The notes beneath the pieces were generated by a model, which saw only the letters and a program-made list of their open reading frames with translations, ran no database searches and was not told the origin of the DNA. Below are positions 8,470-17,603 of a DNA stretch of 32,569 nucleotides, piece by piece. The stretch covers positions 1 to 32,569 of the forward strand of contig CAIXED010000046.1 of NCBI GenBank assembly GCA_903918375.1. Reading direction: 5' to 3'. Every line of letters starts with the position of its first letter. Position 1 is the stretch's first letter. This stretch comes from an uncultured Pseudomonadota bacterium (GTDB taxonomy: Bacteria; Pseudomonadota; Gammaproteobacteria; Methylococcales; Methylomonadaceae). Both the position numbers and the translations under genes were made by a program.

Positions 8470-8493
8470 GTCGAGTCTAAAATAAGACCCGAC
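8470..8493 (-). terminator. Imperfect hairpin after rpmG
   Basis: GTCGAGTCT (8470-8478) pairs with AGACCCGAC (8485-8493) with one internal mismatch and a 6-nt loop. It lies 16 bp beyond the rpmG stop. There is no good T-run on the minus strand, so a terminator role is plausible from position but not proven. Confidence 0.35.
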
Positions 8494-8509
8494 AGCCTTA
8501 AAAAAGAAG

Positions 8510-8665
8510 TTATTTGATTTTAGCTTCTTTGTAGATCACATGTCTGCGAACAACAGGATCAAATTTTTTGATCTCCATTTTTTCAGGCATGGTTTTTTTG
8601 TTTTTTGTGGTTGTATAGAAATGGCCAGTGCCTTCTGTAGAAACCAATTTGATTTTGTCACGCAT
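8510..8665 (-). CDS. rpmG: 50S ribosomal protein L33
   Basis: A short minus-strand frame of 51 codons from the ATG at 8663-8665 gives [17 protein letters not shown], followed by a TTKNKK segment, [18 protein letters not shown] and stop, which is clearly bacterial L33. This is the zinc-free form: there are no cysteine pairs. An AGGAGAT ribosome-binding site lies 6-12 bases upstream. The gene follows rpmB by 11 bp, the standard rpmB-rpmG pair of proteobacteria. Confidence 0.95.
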   Translation of the reverse strand: MRDKIKLVSTEGTGHFYTTTKNKKTMPEKMEIKKFDPVVRRHVIYKEAKIK

Positions 8666-8676
8666 TTTCTATCTCC

Positions 8677-8913
8677 TTAAACTTGTTGGCCGCGGCTACG
8701 CATATCAGCCAATACAGCATCAATGCCGTTTTTGTCGATAATACGCATACCTTTCGATGATACTCTCAAACGAACCCAACGGTTTTCGGTTTCAACCCAA
8801 AATCTGTGGTGGTGCAGATTTGGCGTAAAACGTCTTTTGGTTCTGTTCATTGCGTGTGAAACGTTGTTTCCTGTCACAGGACGTTTTCCTGTTACTTGGC
8901 ATACTCTGGACAT
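8677..8913 (-). CDS. rpmB: 50S ribosomal protein L28
   Basis: From the ATG at 8911-8913 the product is 78 residues, [20 protein letters not shown] at the start, then [19 protein letters not shown] and a [15 protein letters not shown] segment, which is L28 over its full length. The frame is open for ten codons further upstream, but this ATG has a GAGG ribosome-binding site at the right distance and gives the family's usual length. It is the first gene of the rpmB-rpmG operon. Confidence 0.96.
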   Translation of the reverse strand: MSRVCQVTGKRPVTGNNVSHAMNRTKRRFTPNLHHHRFWVETENRWVRLRVSSKGMRIIDKNGIDAVLADMRSRGQQV

Positions 8914-8954
8914 GACTACCTCAGTGCGAGCTTTATAATTCAAATTAGCCGCGC

Positions 8955-8982
8955 TTTATACCAAAAATTCTTTTTCCGGTAA
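8955..8982 (-). promoter_or_regulatory. Candidate rpmB-rpmG promoter with extended -10
   Basis: On the minus strand TGGTATAAA (-10 hexamer TATAAA at 8955-8960, with an extended TG) lies 16 bp from a weak -35 TTACCG (8977-8982). Transcription would start near 8948, leaving about 35 nt before rpmB. Consensus-based only. Confidence 0.4.
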
Positions 8983-9054
8983 ATAACCAGCTTAAAAATA
9001 AATTTGATAGAATTTTATCATCTCATTCGTTTTCAAATTAAAAACAGGACTTTA

Positions 9055-10005
9055 ATGACTATCAAGCTCGGTATGGTGATGGATCCCATCAGCCAAATCA
9101 ACATCAAAAAAGACACCAGCTTTGCAATGCTTTTAGAAGCCCAAGCCCGTGGTTGGGAGCTGCATTACATCGAACTTGACGATTTATTTTTGAGCAACGG
9201 CCAAGCTTACGCCCGCACCCGCAGCCTAGAAGTACAGCGCGACGCCAACCAATGGCACCGTTTTACCGGTGAACAACAAATCGCGTTATCCGAGCTTGAT
9301 ACCATCATCATGCGTAAGGACCCGCCGTTTAACCAAGAATACATTTACGCCACCTACATTTTGGAACAAGCCGAACGCGAAGGGGTTTACGTCGTCAACA
9401 AACCGCAATCGCTCCGTGATGCCAACGAAAAAATGTTCACCGCTTGGTTTCCACAATGCTGCACTGACACTTTAGTCGCTCGTAATCCACAAAAAATCCG
9501 TAATTTTCTTCAGCAACACAAAGAAATCATCCTCAAACCACTCGACGGCATGGGCGGCGCATCGATTTTTCTAGTCCGCGAAAACGACCCTAACCTCAGC
9601 GTGATTTTAGAAACCATGACCGAACACGGCCAACGTTTCATCATGGCGCAAAAATATCTACCGGCCATTAAAGACGGCGACAAACGCATATTGATGGTCA
9701 ACGGCGAACCTGTACCTTACTGCTTGGCGCGAATTCCTTCCAGCGGCGAAAGCCGTGGCAACTTAGCCGCCGGAGGGCGTGGCGAAGGTCGTCCATTAAG
9801 TGATCGTGACCGCTGGATTGCCGAACAAGTCGGCCCCACTTTGAAAGCCAAGGGTCTAGTGTTTGTCGGTATTGACGTCATCGGCGACTACCTCACCGAA
9901 GTCAACGTCACCAGCCCAACTTGTGTACAAGAACTGGATAAACAATTTGGCCTTAACATCAGCGCACAATTGATGGATCACATCGAAGCCCATTTACAAG
10001 CATGA
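9055..10005 (+). CDS. gshB: Glutathione synthetase GshB
   Basis: GshB joins gamma-glutamylcysteine and glycine using ATP to make glutathione. The start ATG at 9055 (MTIKLGMVMDPISQI) is preceded by AGGA and gives 316 residues, the normal length; the frame open from 9004 would add a non-conserved lead. Visible parts are the N-terminal substrate domain with MRKDPPFNQEYIYATYILE, the ATP-grasp region with ILKPLDGMGGASIF, then RILMVNGEPVPYCLARIP, a glycine/arginine-rich loop (AAGGRGEGRPL) and VGIDVIGDYLTEVNVTSPT. It heads the plus-strand operon gshB-tonB-yqgE-yqgF-pyrR-pyrB-pyrC', the same order as in pseudomonads. Confidence 0.96.
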   Translation: MTIKLGMVMDPISQINIKKDTSFAMLLEAQARGWELHYIELDDLFLSNGQAYARTRSLEVQRDANQWHRFTGEQQIALSELDTIIMRKDPPFNQEYIYATYILEQAEREGVYVVNKPQSLRDANEKMFTAWFPQCCTDTLVARNPQKIRNFLQQHKEIILKPLDGMGGASIFLVRENDPNLSVILETMTEHGQRFIMAQKYLPAIKDGDKRILMVNGEPVPYCLARIPSSGESRGNLAAGGRGEGRPLSDRDRWIAEQVGPTLKAKGLVFVGIDVIGDYLTEVNVTSPTCVQELDKQFGLNISAQLMDHIEAHLQA

Positions 10006-10829
10006 TGACGGTTTTGACACCTGAATTTAATTCAAACACGGTTCAGAATAACCGTTTATTGGCGGCAATTTTAATTGCCGCCGCCGTGCATTGTTTATTG
10101 CTATTGATTCGATTCGCACCGCCCGAAGCGCCAAAAAGCAATCAATCGATAGACATAAGCCTATCCTACAGCGCCAGCAAACAAGCACCCAAGCAAGCAC
10201 AATTTCTCGGCTCAGAAAACCAACTAGCCAGTAGCGATAACACGCCTCAACCGCGAGCTAATCCAAAACCAGAAAGCTCAGCTTCACAGCAAAAACCATC
10301 AACCAGTAACAAAAAAATCATCAGCCAACCCGAATCGGCTGCGCAAATTACTAAATCACCTGACAGCGCCAGCATCGAAAATCGCCCCCTACTGTCAGCC
10401 GATATATTGCAGCAACAAATCAGCCAAATAGGCGAACGCTATCGGGTCAGTCAGCCAAGCGCCCAAGACAGCAAAATCAAATTTGCCAACGCGGTCAGCA
10501 CCCACAAATACCTTGCCGCCCAATATGTCAAAGACTGGGAAGACAAAGTCGAACGCACTGGTAACTTAAACTACCCCGAAGCCGCTCGTAAACTCGGTGA
10601 GTCGCAAACCTTAACCATGGATGTCGGCATCAATCCCGACGGCAGCATTTACAGTATGCGGATTGTAAAATCCTCAGGTAACCCCGATTTAGATGAAGCC
10701 GCCAAACGGATTGTCAAAATGAGCGCACCGTTTGCCGAACTACCCGCAGAACTACTGCAAGAAGTGAATGTCTTGGTCATTACCCGCGTTTGGAAATTTT
10801 CCGACGAAACCGGCATGACCACCCGCTAG
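10002..10829 (+). CDS. TonB-family protein (energy transducer-like)
   Basis: This 275-residue protein has a single N-terminal membrane segment (about residues 19-39), a long proline/serine/glutamine-rich periplasmic linker, and a C-terminal TonB domain containing YPEAARKLGESQTLTMDVGI, SSGNPDLDEAAKRIV and a final ITRVWKF. TonB-type proteins couple the ExbB/ExbD proton motor to outer-membrane receptors. No exbBD lies here. Its position between gshB and yqgE matches the pseudomonad tonB3-type gene, implicated there in surface motility and pilus assembly rather than iron uptake. The ATG overlaps the gshB stop (ATGATGA), so 10002 or 10005 could be the first codon. Confidence 0.85.
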   Translation: MMTVLTPEFNSNTVQNNRLLAAILIAAAVHCLLLLIRFAPPEAPKSNQSIDISLSYSASKQAPKQAQFLGSENQLASSDNTPQPRANPKPESSASQQKPSTSNKKIISQPESAAQITKSPDSASIENRPLLSADILQQQISQIGERYRVSQPSAQDSKIKFANAVSTHKYLAAQYVKDWEDKVERTGNLNYPEAARKLGESQTLTMDVGINPDGSIYSMRIVKSSGNPDLDEAAKRIVKMSAPFAELPAELLQEVNVLVITRVWKFSDETGMTTR

Positions 10830-10846
10830 CCCAACTAGGTATAACC

Positions 10847-11413
10847 ATGATCGAAGCCAGCTACCTTAATAACCAATTTTTAATTGCCATGCCCAGCATG
10901 GATGACCCACATTTTTCACATACTGTGACCTATCTCTGTCAACACACAGACGATGGCGCACTAGGCATTGTGATTAACCGACCGACCGGCATGAAATTAG
11001 GCGAAATTTTTCAACAAATCGGCATCAAAACCGACCTTGAAGAAGTATCAAATACCCCTGTGTTTGCTGGCGGCCCTGTGCAACAAGAACGCGGCTTCGT
11101 GATTCACAGCCCTTGCGAACAACATTGGGATTCCAGCATCACCACCGCTGACAATATCACGCTCACCAGCTCCAAAGATGTACTAGAAGCCATCGCCCAA
11201 GGCAAAGGCCCGAAAAACTATTTAATCGCCCTCGGTTATGCCGGCTGGAGCAAAGGCCAGTTAGAACAAGAAATGATTGAAAACACCTGGCTGAACACAC
11301 CTTGCGGGGAATCCATCATCTACCACACCCCAATTAACGAACGCTGGAACGCTGCCGCCAAACAACTTGGCATCGATATTAACCGCTTAACCACTGGCGC
11401 TGGTCATGGTTAA
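10847..11413 (+). CDS. yqgE: YqgE/AlgH family protein (UPF0301)
   Basis: The ATG at 10847 (MIEASYLNNQFLIAMPSMDD), preceded by AGGT, gives a 188-residue protein with the full AlgH/YqgE pattern: FSHTVTYLCQHTDDGALGIVINRPT, VFAGGPVQQERGFVIH, and ALGYAGWSKGQLEQEM. Length matches the family. The precise biochemical role is unknown; in pseudomonads the homologue AlgH affects alginate and virulence regulation. It ends overlapping yqgF by 8 bp, and yqgE-yqgF linkage is conserved across proteobacteria. The frame extends upstream into tonB but that lead is not conserved. Confidence 0.93.
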   Translation: MIEASYLNNQFLIAMPSMDDPHFSHTVTYLCQHTDDGALGIVINRPTGMKLGEIFQQIGIKTDLEEVSNTPVFAGGPVQQERGFVIHSPCEQHWDSSITTADNITLTSSKDVLEAIAQGKGPKNYLIALGYAGWSKGQLEQEMIENTWLNTPCGESIIYHTPINERWNAAAKQLGIDINRLTTGAGHG

Positions 11414-11858
11414 ACGCGATCCCTTGGCTGCCAAATTAAGCAGCGATACTTACCTCGGCTTTGACTTTGGTAACAAAAAAATCGGCATCGCCGTCGGCCA
11501 CGCCACCACCGCTATCGCCAGCCCGTTGCAAACTTTACGCTCACCCAACCAAGTACCGGATTGGGTCGCCATCGGCAAATTAATCGAGGAATGGCAACCG
11601 CTCGGCTTAGTGGTCGGGCTTTCCAAACAACAAGACGGTTCTGACAACATCGTCACGCCGCGAATGCAAAAATTCTGCCGTCAGCTAAATGGCCGTTTTA
11701 ACCTACCGGTCCATCAAATCGACGAAACCCTCACCACCTTTGCCGCCAAACAATTGTTATTTGATGACCTAAAAGTCAGTGCTGGTAAACTATGGGCTGT
11801 TCAAGACCAATTAGCCGCGCAAATCATTTTGCAAAGCTGGTTTAATCAAAATACCTAA
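11406..11858 (+). CDS. yqgF: YqgF/RuvX family RNase H-fold nuclease
   Basis: The 150-residue protein has the RNase H-like fold of YqgF/RuvX, annotated as a putative pre-16S rRNA nuclease or Holliday-junction resolvase. The acidic catalytic positions are visible: LGFDFGNKKIGIAVG near residue 17, the GLVVGLSKQQDGS segment, QIDETLTTFAA, and the C-terminal AVQDQLAAQIIL with an Asp. It starts at an ATG that overlaps yqgE by 8 bp and is followed 2 bp later by pyrR. Confidence 0.93.
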   Translation: MVKRDPLAAKLSSDTYLGFDFGNKKIGIAVGHATTAIASPLQTLRSPNQVPDWVAIGKLIEEWQPLGLVVGLSKQQDGSDNIVTPRMQKFCRQLNGRFNLPVHQIDETLTTFAAKQLLFDDLKVSAGKLWAVQDQLAAQIILQSWFNQNT

Positions 11859-11860
11859 CT

Positions 11861-12379
11861 ATGCCAACCAACAATCTCAATATTGCCAGCCTGTTAGACC
11901 AACTGGAAACCGCGATACGCCAACAAATTCAACAACGCCAATTACATAATCCGGTGCTGATTGGTATTCACAGCGGTGGTGCCTGGATAGCCAAGCAAAT
12001 TCATCAACGCCTTGGCATTCAAGAACCTCTAGGTTTATTAGACATTACCTTTTACCGCGACGACTTCTCGCAAATTGGCATGCACCCCAAAGTGAAAACC
12101 AGCCAATTGCCGACTCACTTAGAAGGCCGCGACATTATTTTGATTGACGATGTGTTTTACACAGGCCGCACCATCCGTGCCGCGCTCAATGAGATTTTTG
12201 ATTATGGTCGCCCAAATCAAGTGCTATTAGCGGTATTGATAGAACGCAACGGCCGACAAATCCCGCTACAACCCGATTGCGTCGGTGGTCAAATCAACTT
12301 ACCAGCGGGTCAACGCATCAAACTGACAGGCCCAGAACCGTTGGCAATCCACATTCAAAACACTGCTTGCCCCGCTTAA
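11861..12379 (+). CDS. pyrR: PyrR bifunctional regulator / uracil phosphoribosyltransferase
   Basis: The 172-residue protein belongs to the type I phosphoribosyltransferase family. The PRPP-binding motif DIILIDDVFYTGRTIRAAL lies at about residues 90-108, and the N-terminal HSGGAWIAKQI and LDITFYRDDF stretches are typical of PyrR. In Gram-positives PyrR binds pyr mRNA; in pseudomonads it sits directly before pyrB-pyrC' and is thought to regulate pyrimidine genes. I saw no obvious attenuator before it, as the gene starts 2 bp after yqgF without a clear ribosome-binding site, so it is probably translated by coupling. Confidence 0.94.
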   Translation: MPTNNLNIASLLDQLETAIRQQIQQRQLHNPVLIGIHSGGAWIAKQIHQRLGIQEPLGLLDITFYRDDFSQIGMHPKVKTSQLPTHLEGRDIILIDDVFYTGRTIRAALNEIFDYGRPNQVLLAVLIERNGRQIPLQPDCVGGQINLPAGQRIKLTGPEPLAIHIQNTACPA

Positions 12380-12382
12380 ACC

Positions 12383-13348
12383 ATGACTCGACATTTACAA
12401 CTCACCGAATCCGGCAAGCTCAAACACTTTCTGACTATCGAAGGCTTGAGCAAACCATTACTCACTGAAATTCTCGACACCGCAGAATCGTTTGTCGATA
12501 TGTCAGAGCATCAGGTAAAAAAAGTGCCTTTGCTGCGCGGCAAGACCATCATCAATTTGTTCTTTGAAAACAGCACCCGCACCCGCACCACCTTTGAATT
12601 AGCGGCGACCCGCTTATCCGCCGACGTGCTGAACATGAACATCGCCACATCAGCGACATCCAAAGGCGAAAGTTTGCTCGATACCATTCGCAATCTGGAA
12701 GCGATGCAGGTTGATATGTTTGTGGTACGCCATGCGCTCAGCGGCGCGGCACACTTTATCGCCCAACAAACTGCACCGCATATCAGCGTTATCAATGCTG
12801 GCGATGGCCAACACGCTCACCCAACCCAAGCCATGCTGGATATGTTCACCATTCGTCAGCATAAAAAGCAGTTTGAAGGCTTAAAAGTCGCCATCGTCGG
12901 CGATATCCTGCATTCTCGTGTCGCTCGTTCACAGATTTTGGCACTGAACACTTTGGGCGTTACCGATGTCCGCGTGATTGCCCCAAAAACCCTACTCCCC
13001 GCCGATGTCACCAGCATGGGCGTCACCGCTTTACACGATATGAACGAAGGCTTAAACGATGTCGATGTGGTTATCATGTTGCGCCTGCAAAAAGAACGTA
13101 TGAACTCAGCATTTTTACCTAGCGAAAGCGAATATTTCCGCTGCTTTGGCCTAAGCGAAGCCAAACTTAAACACGCCAAAAGCGATGTGATTGTCATGCA
13201 CCCTGGCCCGATTAATCGCGGCGTGGAAATTGCCTCCAGCGTTGCCGACGGTTCGCATTCGGTGATTTTGCAACAAGTCAGCAACGGCATCGCGGTGCGA
13301 ATGGCGGTGATGTCAATGGCGATGCAAAGCCAAGGCGGTGCAGCATGA
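12383..13348 (+). CDS. pyrB: Aspartate carbamoyltransferase catalytic chain
   Basis: PyrB condenses carbamoyl phosphate with aspartate, the first committed step of pyrimidine synthesis. The 321-residue protein has the carbamoyl-phosphate loop [16 protein letters not shown] at about residues 54-69, [24 protein letters not shown] and [12 protein letters not shown]. Length fits the class that forms a complex with inactive dihydroorotase-like PyrC', as in Pseudomonas. No pyrI regulatory chain is present. Its stop overlaps the start of the next gene by 4 bp. Confidence 0.96.
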   Translation: MTRHLQLTESGKLKHFLTIEGLSKPLLTEILDTAESFVDMSEHQVKKVPLLRGKTIINLFFENSTRTRTTFELAATRLSADVLNMNIATSATSKGESLLDTIRNLEAMQVDMFVVRHALSGAAHFIAQQTAPHISVINAGDGQHAHPTQAMLDMFTIRQHKKQFEGLKVAIVGDILHSRVARSQILALNTLGVTDVRVIAPKTLLPADVTSMGVTALHDMNEGLNDVDVVIMLRLQKERMNSAFLPSESEYFRCFGLSEAKLKHAKSDVIVMHPGPINRGVEIASSVADGSHSVILQQVSNGIAVRMAVMSMAMQSQGGAA

Positions 13349-14634
13349 GCAGTCTATTAATTCGTAACGGCCGCATCATTGATCCGGCTAACAACATCGA
13401 CCAAATCGGCTCATTAAGCATCAAAGACGGCAAAATTACCGAGCTACTCAGCGCCGACAGCAACGCAACAGCCGACACCGTGATCGACGCCAGCGGTCAA
13501 ATCATCTGCCCCGGCTTTATTGATTTAAGCGTGCGCTTACGCGAACCGGGTCACAGCCAAAAAGGTAGCATCGTCAGCGAAACCCGCGCCGCAGCAGCAG
13601 CCGGTGTCACCTCGTTATGCCTACCACCGGACACCAAACCAACTATCGACACCCCAGCGGTGGTTGAGTTTATTAAAGACAAAGCCGAAAAAGCCGGCTA
13701 CCCGCAAGTTTATATGTTGGGCGCACTCAGCCAAGGCTTGGCCGGTAACGACCTCAGCAATTTATTTGCCTTAAAACAAGCGGGCTGTATCGCAGTCAGC
13801 AATGCCGGCAACTCGTTAAACAATCTGCTGATTTTGCGTCGGGCGATGGAATACGCTGCCACGCACGATTTATTAGTGATTTACCGCGCCAACGAAACCT
13901 CGTTAAGCGGCAAAGGCTGTGCTCACGAGGGCGCAGTTGCCAGCCGTTACGGTTTACCGGGGATTCCCACTGCCGCCGAATCGATTGCCTTAGCACAATG
14001 TTTAGAATTAGCCGAATTAACCGGCTGCCGTTTGCACATCAGCCAAATCAGCTGCAAACAATCGGTAATCAAACTGCAACAAGCCAAAAAATACGGCTTA
14101 AAAATCACTGCGGATGTTGCGATTCACCAATTGCATCTCACCGAAAACGATGTGATTCCGTTTGATAGTAATTACCATGTGATTCCACCATTCCGCAGCC
14201 AAATCGACCGCCAATATCTGCGTGACGGTCTTGCCAATGGCACTATCGACGCGATTTGCTCTGACCACCAGCCGCATGACTTAGACGCCAAACTCGGCGC
14301 CTTTCCTGAAACCGAAGCAGGGATTGCTTCACTGGAAACTTTGGTACCGTTGATGCTGGAGTTAAGCCAACAACACGGCATCGCTTTAAATCACGCCATC
14401 GCCAAACTCACTCAGCAACCCGCCAATATTTTGGGCTTAGCGGCGGGCACTTTAAGCATCGGCCAAGCTGCTGATGTTTGTGTGTTTGATCCCAATGCTA
14501 ATTGGCAAGTGAATCGTCAAAACTGGCATAGCGCTGGCATCAACACCCCATATTGGCAGCAAAATTTACGTGGCCGTGTCACTCATACGCTTCAAGCGGG
14601 GCAATTAAGTTTTAAACTTGAGAACCCGCAATGA
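13345..14634 (+). CDS. pyrC': Inactive dihydroorotase-like subunit PyrC' (PyrX)
   Basis: The 429-residue protein has the dihydroorotase/amidohydrolase fold: an N-terminal composite beta-sandwich ([14 protein letters not shown]), [43 protein letters not shown] and a C-terminal [13 protein letters not shown]. The metal-binding HxH after PGFID is replaced by Ser62 and Arg64, so the dinuclear zinc site cannot form in the usual way. This is the state known for Pseudomonas PyrC', which is needed structurally for PyrB assembly and is not itself an active dihydroorotase. A separate active pyrC should exist elsewhere. The gene overlaps pyrB by 4 bp. Confidence 0.9.
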   Translation: MSSLLIRNGRIIDPANNIDQIGSLSIKDGKITELLSADSNATADTVIDASGQIICPGFIDLSVRLREPGHSQKGSIVSETRAAAAAGVTSLCLPPDTKPTIDTPAVVEFIKDKAEKAGYPQVYMLGALSQGLAGNDLSNLFALKQAGCIAVSNAGNSLNNLLILRRAMEYAATHDLLVIYRANETSLSGKGCAHEGAVASRYGLPGIPTAAESIALAQCLELAELTGCRLHISQISCKQSVIKLQQAKKYGLKITADVAIHQLHLTENDVIPFDSNYHVIPPFRSQIDRQYLRDGLANGTIDAICSDHQPHDLDAKLGAFPETEAGIASLETLVPLMLELSQQHGIALNHAIAKLTQQPANILGLAAGTLSIGQAADVCVFDPNANWQVNRQNWHSAGINTPYWQQNLRGRVTHTLQAGQLSFKLENPQ

Positions 14635-14933
14635 TGCAGCGTTTATTGTTGCTGGCGGCATTGCTGACATTAGCCGCTTGTTCACGCGACTACAGCCCAG
14701 AACCACAAGCGACTGGCGAACAAATCTTTCAAGCCACCTGTGCTGAATGCCATAAACCGGCTAACAATGGCAGTTTGTTTAGCTTAAACGCCGAAAAAGA
14801 CAATCTTGCTTATCTGAATCAGAAAATTAGCCAAGGTTCATGGCTAATGCCAGCGTTTAAACAATTCAGCAGCGACGATTTAACCAAAATCAGCACTTAT
14901 GTCATGGAACACAGCGATATTGCTGAACAATAA
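14631..14933 (+). CDS. Small cytochrome c lipoprotein
   Basis: The 100-residue product starts with a lipoprotein signal ending in LAAC (Cys17), so it is probably anchored to a membrane and facing the periplasm. A single covalent haem site, CAECH, is at residues 37-41, and Met73 in WLMPAF is a likely sixth ligand. This is a minimal class I cytochrome c, an electron carrier or sensor. Its ATG overlaps the pyrC' stop, which places it at the end of the pyrimidine operon; any link to dihydroorotate oxidation is speculation. The LOG-family gene follows 2 bp later. Confidence 0.87.
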   Translation: MMQRLLLLAALLTLAACSRDYSPEPQATGEQIFQATCAECHKPANNGSLFSLNAEKDNLAYLNQKISQGSWLMPAFKQFSSDDLTKISTYVMEHSDIAEQ

Positions 14934-14935
14934 AC

Positions 14936-15640
14936 ATGACCACCAACAATAACCATCAAAACCATAGCGCTTACGGCAGCATGATCGGCGATCTTAAAGC
15001 CGATCAATACTGGCGAATTTTCCGCATCTCCCACGAATTGACCGAAGGTTTTGAACAACTGAGCAATTTGCCAGAAACCGTGTCGATTTTTGGTTCTGCG
15101 CGATTGCCGATTGACAGTTATTACTACCAACAAACCGTGCAATTGGCAGAGCGTCTAAGCCAACAAGGTTTTGCGATTATGAGCGGCGGCGGACCGGGGA
15201 TTATGGAAGCCGCCAACAAAGGTGCCAACCAACAAAATCAAATCTCGATTGGCCTAAATATCGAGCTACCGAAAGAACAACACCCCAATCCTTACCAAAA
15301 TCTATCACTCAACTTTCGCTACTTTTTCGTCCGTAAATTAATGTTTGTCCGCTATTCAATCGGCTATGTTTGTATGCCCGGCGGTTTTGGTACTTTAGAT
15401 GAATTTTTTGAAGCATTAACCTTAATGCAAACTCACAAAACCTGCCGCTTGCCTTTAGTGCTGTTTGGTAGCGAATTTTGGCATGGGCTAGTGGATTGGA
15501 TTAAAACCCGAATGCTGGAATACAGCACCATTTCCCACGAAGATTTGGATTTAATCACCGTCACCGACGACCTCGATGAAGTAGTGCGGATTATGATTCA
15601 GCAGCGAACTAATAACCCTAATAATTGTCCTGTTCCCTGA
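14936..15640 (+). CDS. LOG-family protein (TIGR00730-type nucleotide phosphoribohydrolase)
   Basis: The 234-residue protein has the two signature motifs of the LOG family, SGGGPGIMEAANKGA at about residues 83-97 and PGGFGTLDEFFE at about 148-159. Family members hydrolyse nucleoside 5'-monophosphates (classically cytokinin ribotides) or resemble lysine decarboxylase by fold; the bacterial role is usually nucleotide breakdown. It follows the cytochrome gene by 2 bp. The next gene, moxR, starts 33 bp later with its own ribosome-binding site. Confidence 0.9.
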   Translation: MTTNNNHQNHSAYGSMIGDLKADQYWRIFRISHELTEGFEQLSNLPETVSIFGSARLPIDSYYYQQTVQLAERLSQQGFAIMSGGGPGIMEAANKGANQQNQISIGLNIELPKEQHPNPYQNLSLNFRYFFVRKLMFVRYSIGYVCMPGGFGTLDEFFEALTLMQTHKTCRLPLVLFGSEFWHGLVDWIKTRMLEYSTISHEDLDLITVTDDLDEVVRIMIQQRTNNPNNCPVP

Positions 15641-15673
15641 CAAAAACTTGTTTTAATCGAAAAGGAATACACC

Positions 15674-16645
15674 ATGACCGCAGCGCAAACCGCCTTACAA
15701 GCGCTTAAATCACAGATTAACACCCAGATTATTGGTCAAGACGTTCTAGTTGAACGGATGTTGATCGCTTTATTAGCCGATGGCCATTTATTAGTTGAAG
15801 GCGCACCGGGCTTGGCCAAAACCCGCGCCATCAATGTGCTCAGCCAAGGCATAGACGCCGACTTTCACCGCGTCCAATTCACCCCCGATTTACTGCCCGC
15901 TGATTTGACTGGCACCGATATTTACCGCCCCCAACAAGGCAGTTTTGAATTTCAAAAAGGCCCGTTGTTTCATAATTTAATTTTGGCCGACGAAATCAAC
16001 CGCGCCCCAGCCAAAGTGCAAGCTGCCTTATTGGAAGCGATGGCAGAACGGCAAATCACGGTGGGCAAAGCCAGCTATCCCCTGCCCGCCTTATTTATGG
16101 TGATGGCAACCCAAAACCCGATTGAGCAAGAAGGCACTTATCCCTTGCCAGAAGCACAGCTCGACCGGTTTTTGCTACACGTCAAAATCGACTATCCCAA
16201 TGCCGCTCACGAACAAGCGATTTTGCATTTAGCCCGCGCCGAAGCCAAAGGCCAATTGCAAACCAAACCGCAAACCATCAATAAAATCAGCAGCGAAACC
16301 ATTTTTGCAGCGCGTCAACAAGTCCTAGACTTGTACATGGCCGAGCCGCTAGAACAATATTTATTACAAATCATCCTAGCGACACGCAACCCAGCGGTTT
16401 ATGGCGAAGATTTAGGCAAATGGATTCAATACGGCGCCAGCCCTCGCGCCAGCATCGCCCTTGATCGCTGCGCCCGAGCCAAAGCTTGGCTGCAACAACG
16501 TGATTTTGTTGATCCGAGTGATATTCAAGACTTGGCTTACGATGTGCTGCGTCACCGTTTAATCCTGTCTTACGAAGCCGAAGCGGAAGGCATTACCAGC
16601 GATGAAGTGATTAAACAATTAATTGCCCGAATTGCGGTGCCTTAA
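15674..16645 (+). CDS. MoxR-family AAA+ ATPase
   Basis: This 323-residue cytoplasmic ATPase has Walker A GAPGLAKT at residues 43-50, Walker B ILADEINRAP, and the sensor stretch MATQNPIEQEGTYPLPEAQLDRF, diagnostic of MoxR. MoxR proteins act as chaperones for assembling envelope or metalloenzyme complexes with DUF58 and VWA-domain partners. An AGGAA ribosome-binding site precedes the ATG. DUF58 follows 5 bp downstream as expected, but the further members of the usual cluster (VWA, TPR, BatD) are not in the window. The name originated from methanol dehydrogenase maturation; here the specific target is unknown. Confidence 0.93.
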   Translation: MTAAQTALQALKSQINTQIIGQDVLVERMLIALLADGHLLVEGAPGLAKTRAINVLSQGIDADFHRVQFTPDLLPADLTGTDIYRPQQGSFEFQKGPLFHNLILADEINRAPAKVQAALLEAMAERQITVGKASYPLPALFMVMATQNPIEQEGTYPLPEAQLDRFLLHVKIDYPNAAHEQAILHLARAEAKGQLQTKPQTINKISSETIFAARQQVLDLYMAEPLEQYLLQIILATRNPAVYGEDLGKWIQYGASPRASIALDRCARAKAWLQQRDFVDPSDIQDLAYDVLRHRLILSYEAEAEGITSDEVIKQLIARIAVP

Positions 16646-16650
16646 ACGCC

Positions 16651-17562
16651 ATGACAGCCAAAGCCCATGCCGCCAATGACCGCTTGGCGATCAGCTTAAA
16701 AACCCTGCTCGGCCTCGCTCAACCAGCCACCGGCTTACAGCGCCAGCGTCGGCAAATTAACGCCCAGCAATCCGGTCAATATTTATCGCCACAAAAAGGT
16801 CGCGGCATGACTTTTGACGAAACCCGTTTGTACCAAGCCGGTGATGACGTCCGCCGCATCGACTGGCGCGTCACCGCCCGCACCGACAAACCGCACAGCA
16901 AAGTCTTTAAAGAAGAACGCGAAACACCGTTATTTATTGCTGTCGATTACCGCGCCACCATGCAATTTGCCACTCGCGGCGTGTTCAAATCGGTACAAGC
17001 AGCAAAACTAGCCGGAGTGTTAGCTTGGTCAGCCTTACAACAAGGCGACCGCGTTGGTGGACAGATTTTTAGTGAAGAAGGCTGTCAGGAACTCAAACCA
17101 CAAACCGGCAAACCGGCTTTGTTACGGTTTTTTAATGCCTTGGTCAATCCACAATTAATCGCCACCAACAGCGGTTTGGAACACAGCTTAACCCGTTTAA
17201 GACACCACGCCCGCCCCGGCAGCCAAGTGTTTATTCTAAGTGATTTCCGCGGCCTAACTGCCAATGCCGAGCAACATCTAGCGCAATTGAGTCGGCATTG
17301 TGATGTGGTTTTGATTCAGATCTTCGACCCGCTGGAAGCGCAATTACCAAACAAAGGCCGCTACCGATTTACCGACAGTTTGCGCGATTTGCTGATCGAT
17401 AGCGCTGATAAACAACGCTTGGCTGACTATCAACAACGCTTCCAACAACGGCAGGCACATTTGAAACAACTGTGTCGAAAACTGCGGATTAGCTGGTTAA
17501 GTTGTAGTACGGCTGAGGAAGTGGATGGGGTTTTGAGGGGGTTGAGGCTGCGTCAACTATAG
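16651..17562 (+). CDS. DUF58-domain protein (MoxR partner)
   Basis: The 303-residue protein carries the DUF58 hallmark GMTFDETRLYQAGDDVRRID with WRVTARTDKPHSKVFKEERE about residues 51-90, followed by a VWA-like fold (PLFIAVDYRATMQF; QVFILSDFRG). DUF58 proteins are nearly always encoded next to moxR and are thought to help in complex assembly. It starts 5 bp after moxR. The C-terminus looks complete. Immediately downstream, the sequence character changes to the islet of RT fragment and rhuM instead of a DUF4381/VWA gene. Confidence 0.9.
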   Translation: MTAKAHAANDRLAISLKTLLGLAQPATGLQRQRRQINAQQSGQYLSPQKGRGMTFDETRLYQAGDDVRRIDWRVTARTDKPHSKVFKEERETPLFIAVDYRATMQFATRGVFKSVQAAKLAGVLAWSALQQGDRVGGQIFSEEGCQELKPQTGKPALLRFFNALVNPQLIATNSGLEHSLTRLRHHARPGSQVFILSDFRGLTANAEQHLAQLSRHCDVVLIQIFDPLEAQLPNKGRYRFTDSLRDLLIDSADKQRLADYQQRFQQRQAHLKQLCRKLRISWLSCSTAEEVDGVLRGLRLRQL

Positions 17563-17603
17563 ATAAAACATGATTAAATCTAAATTACAAAGGCGGAGCG
17601 GAC

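Noticed and set aside
12856-13290. Minus-strand 144-residue ORF within pyrB
   Set aside because: Opposite-strand shadow of a well-recognised gene; Ser/Cys-rich composition with no domain.
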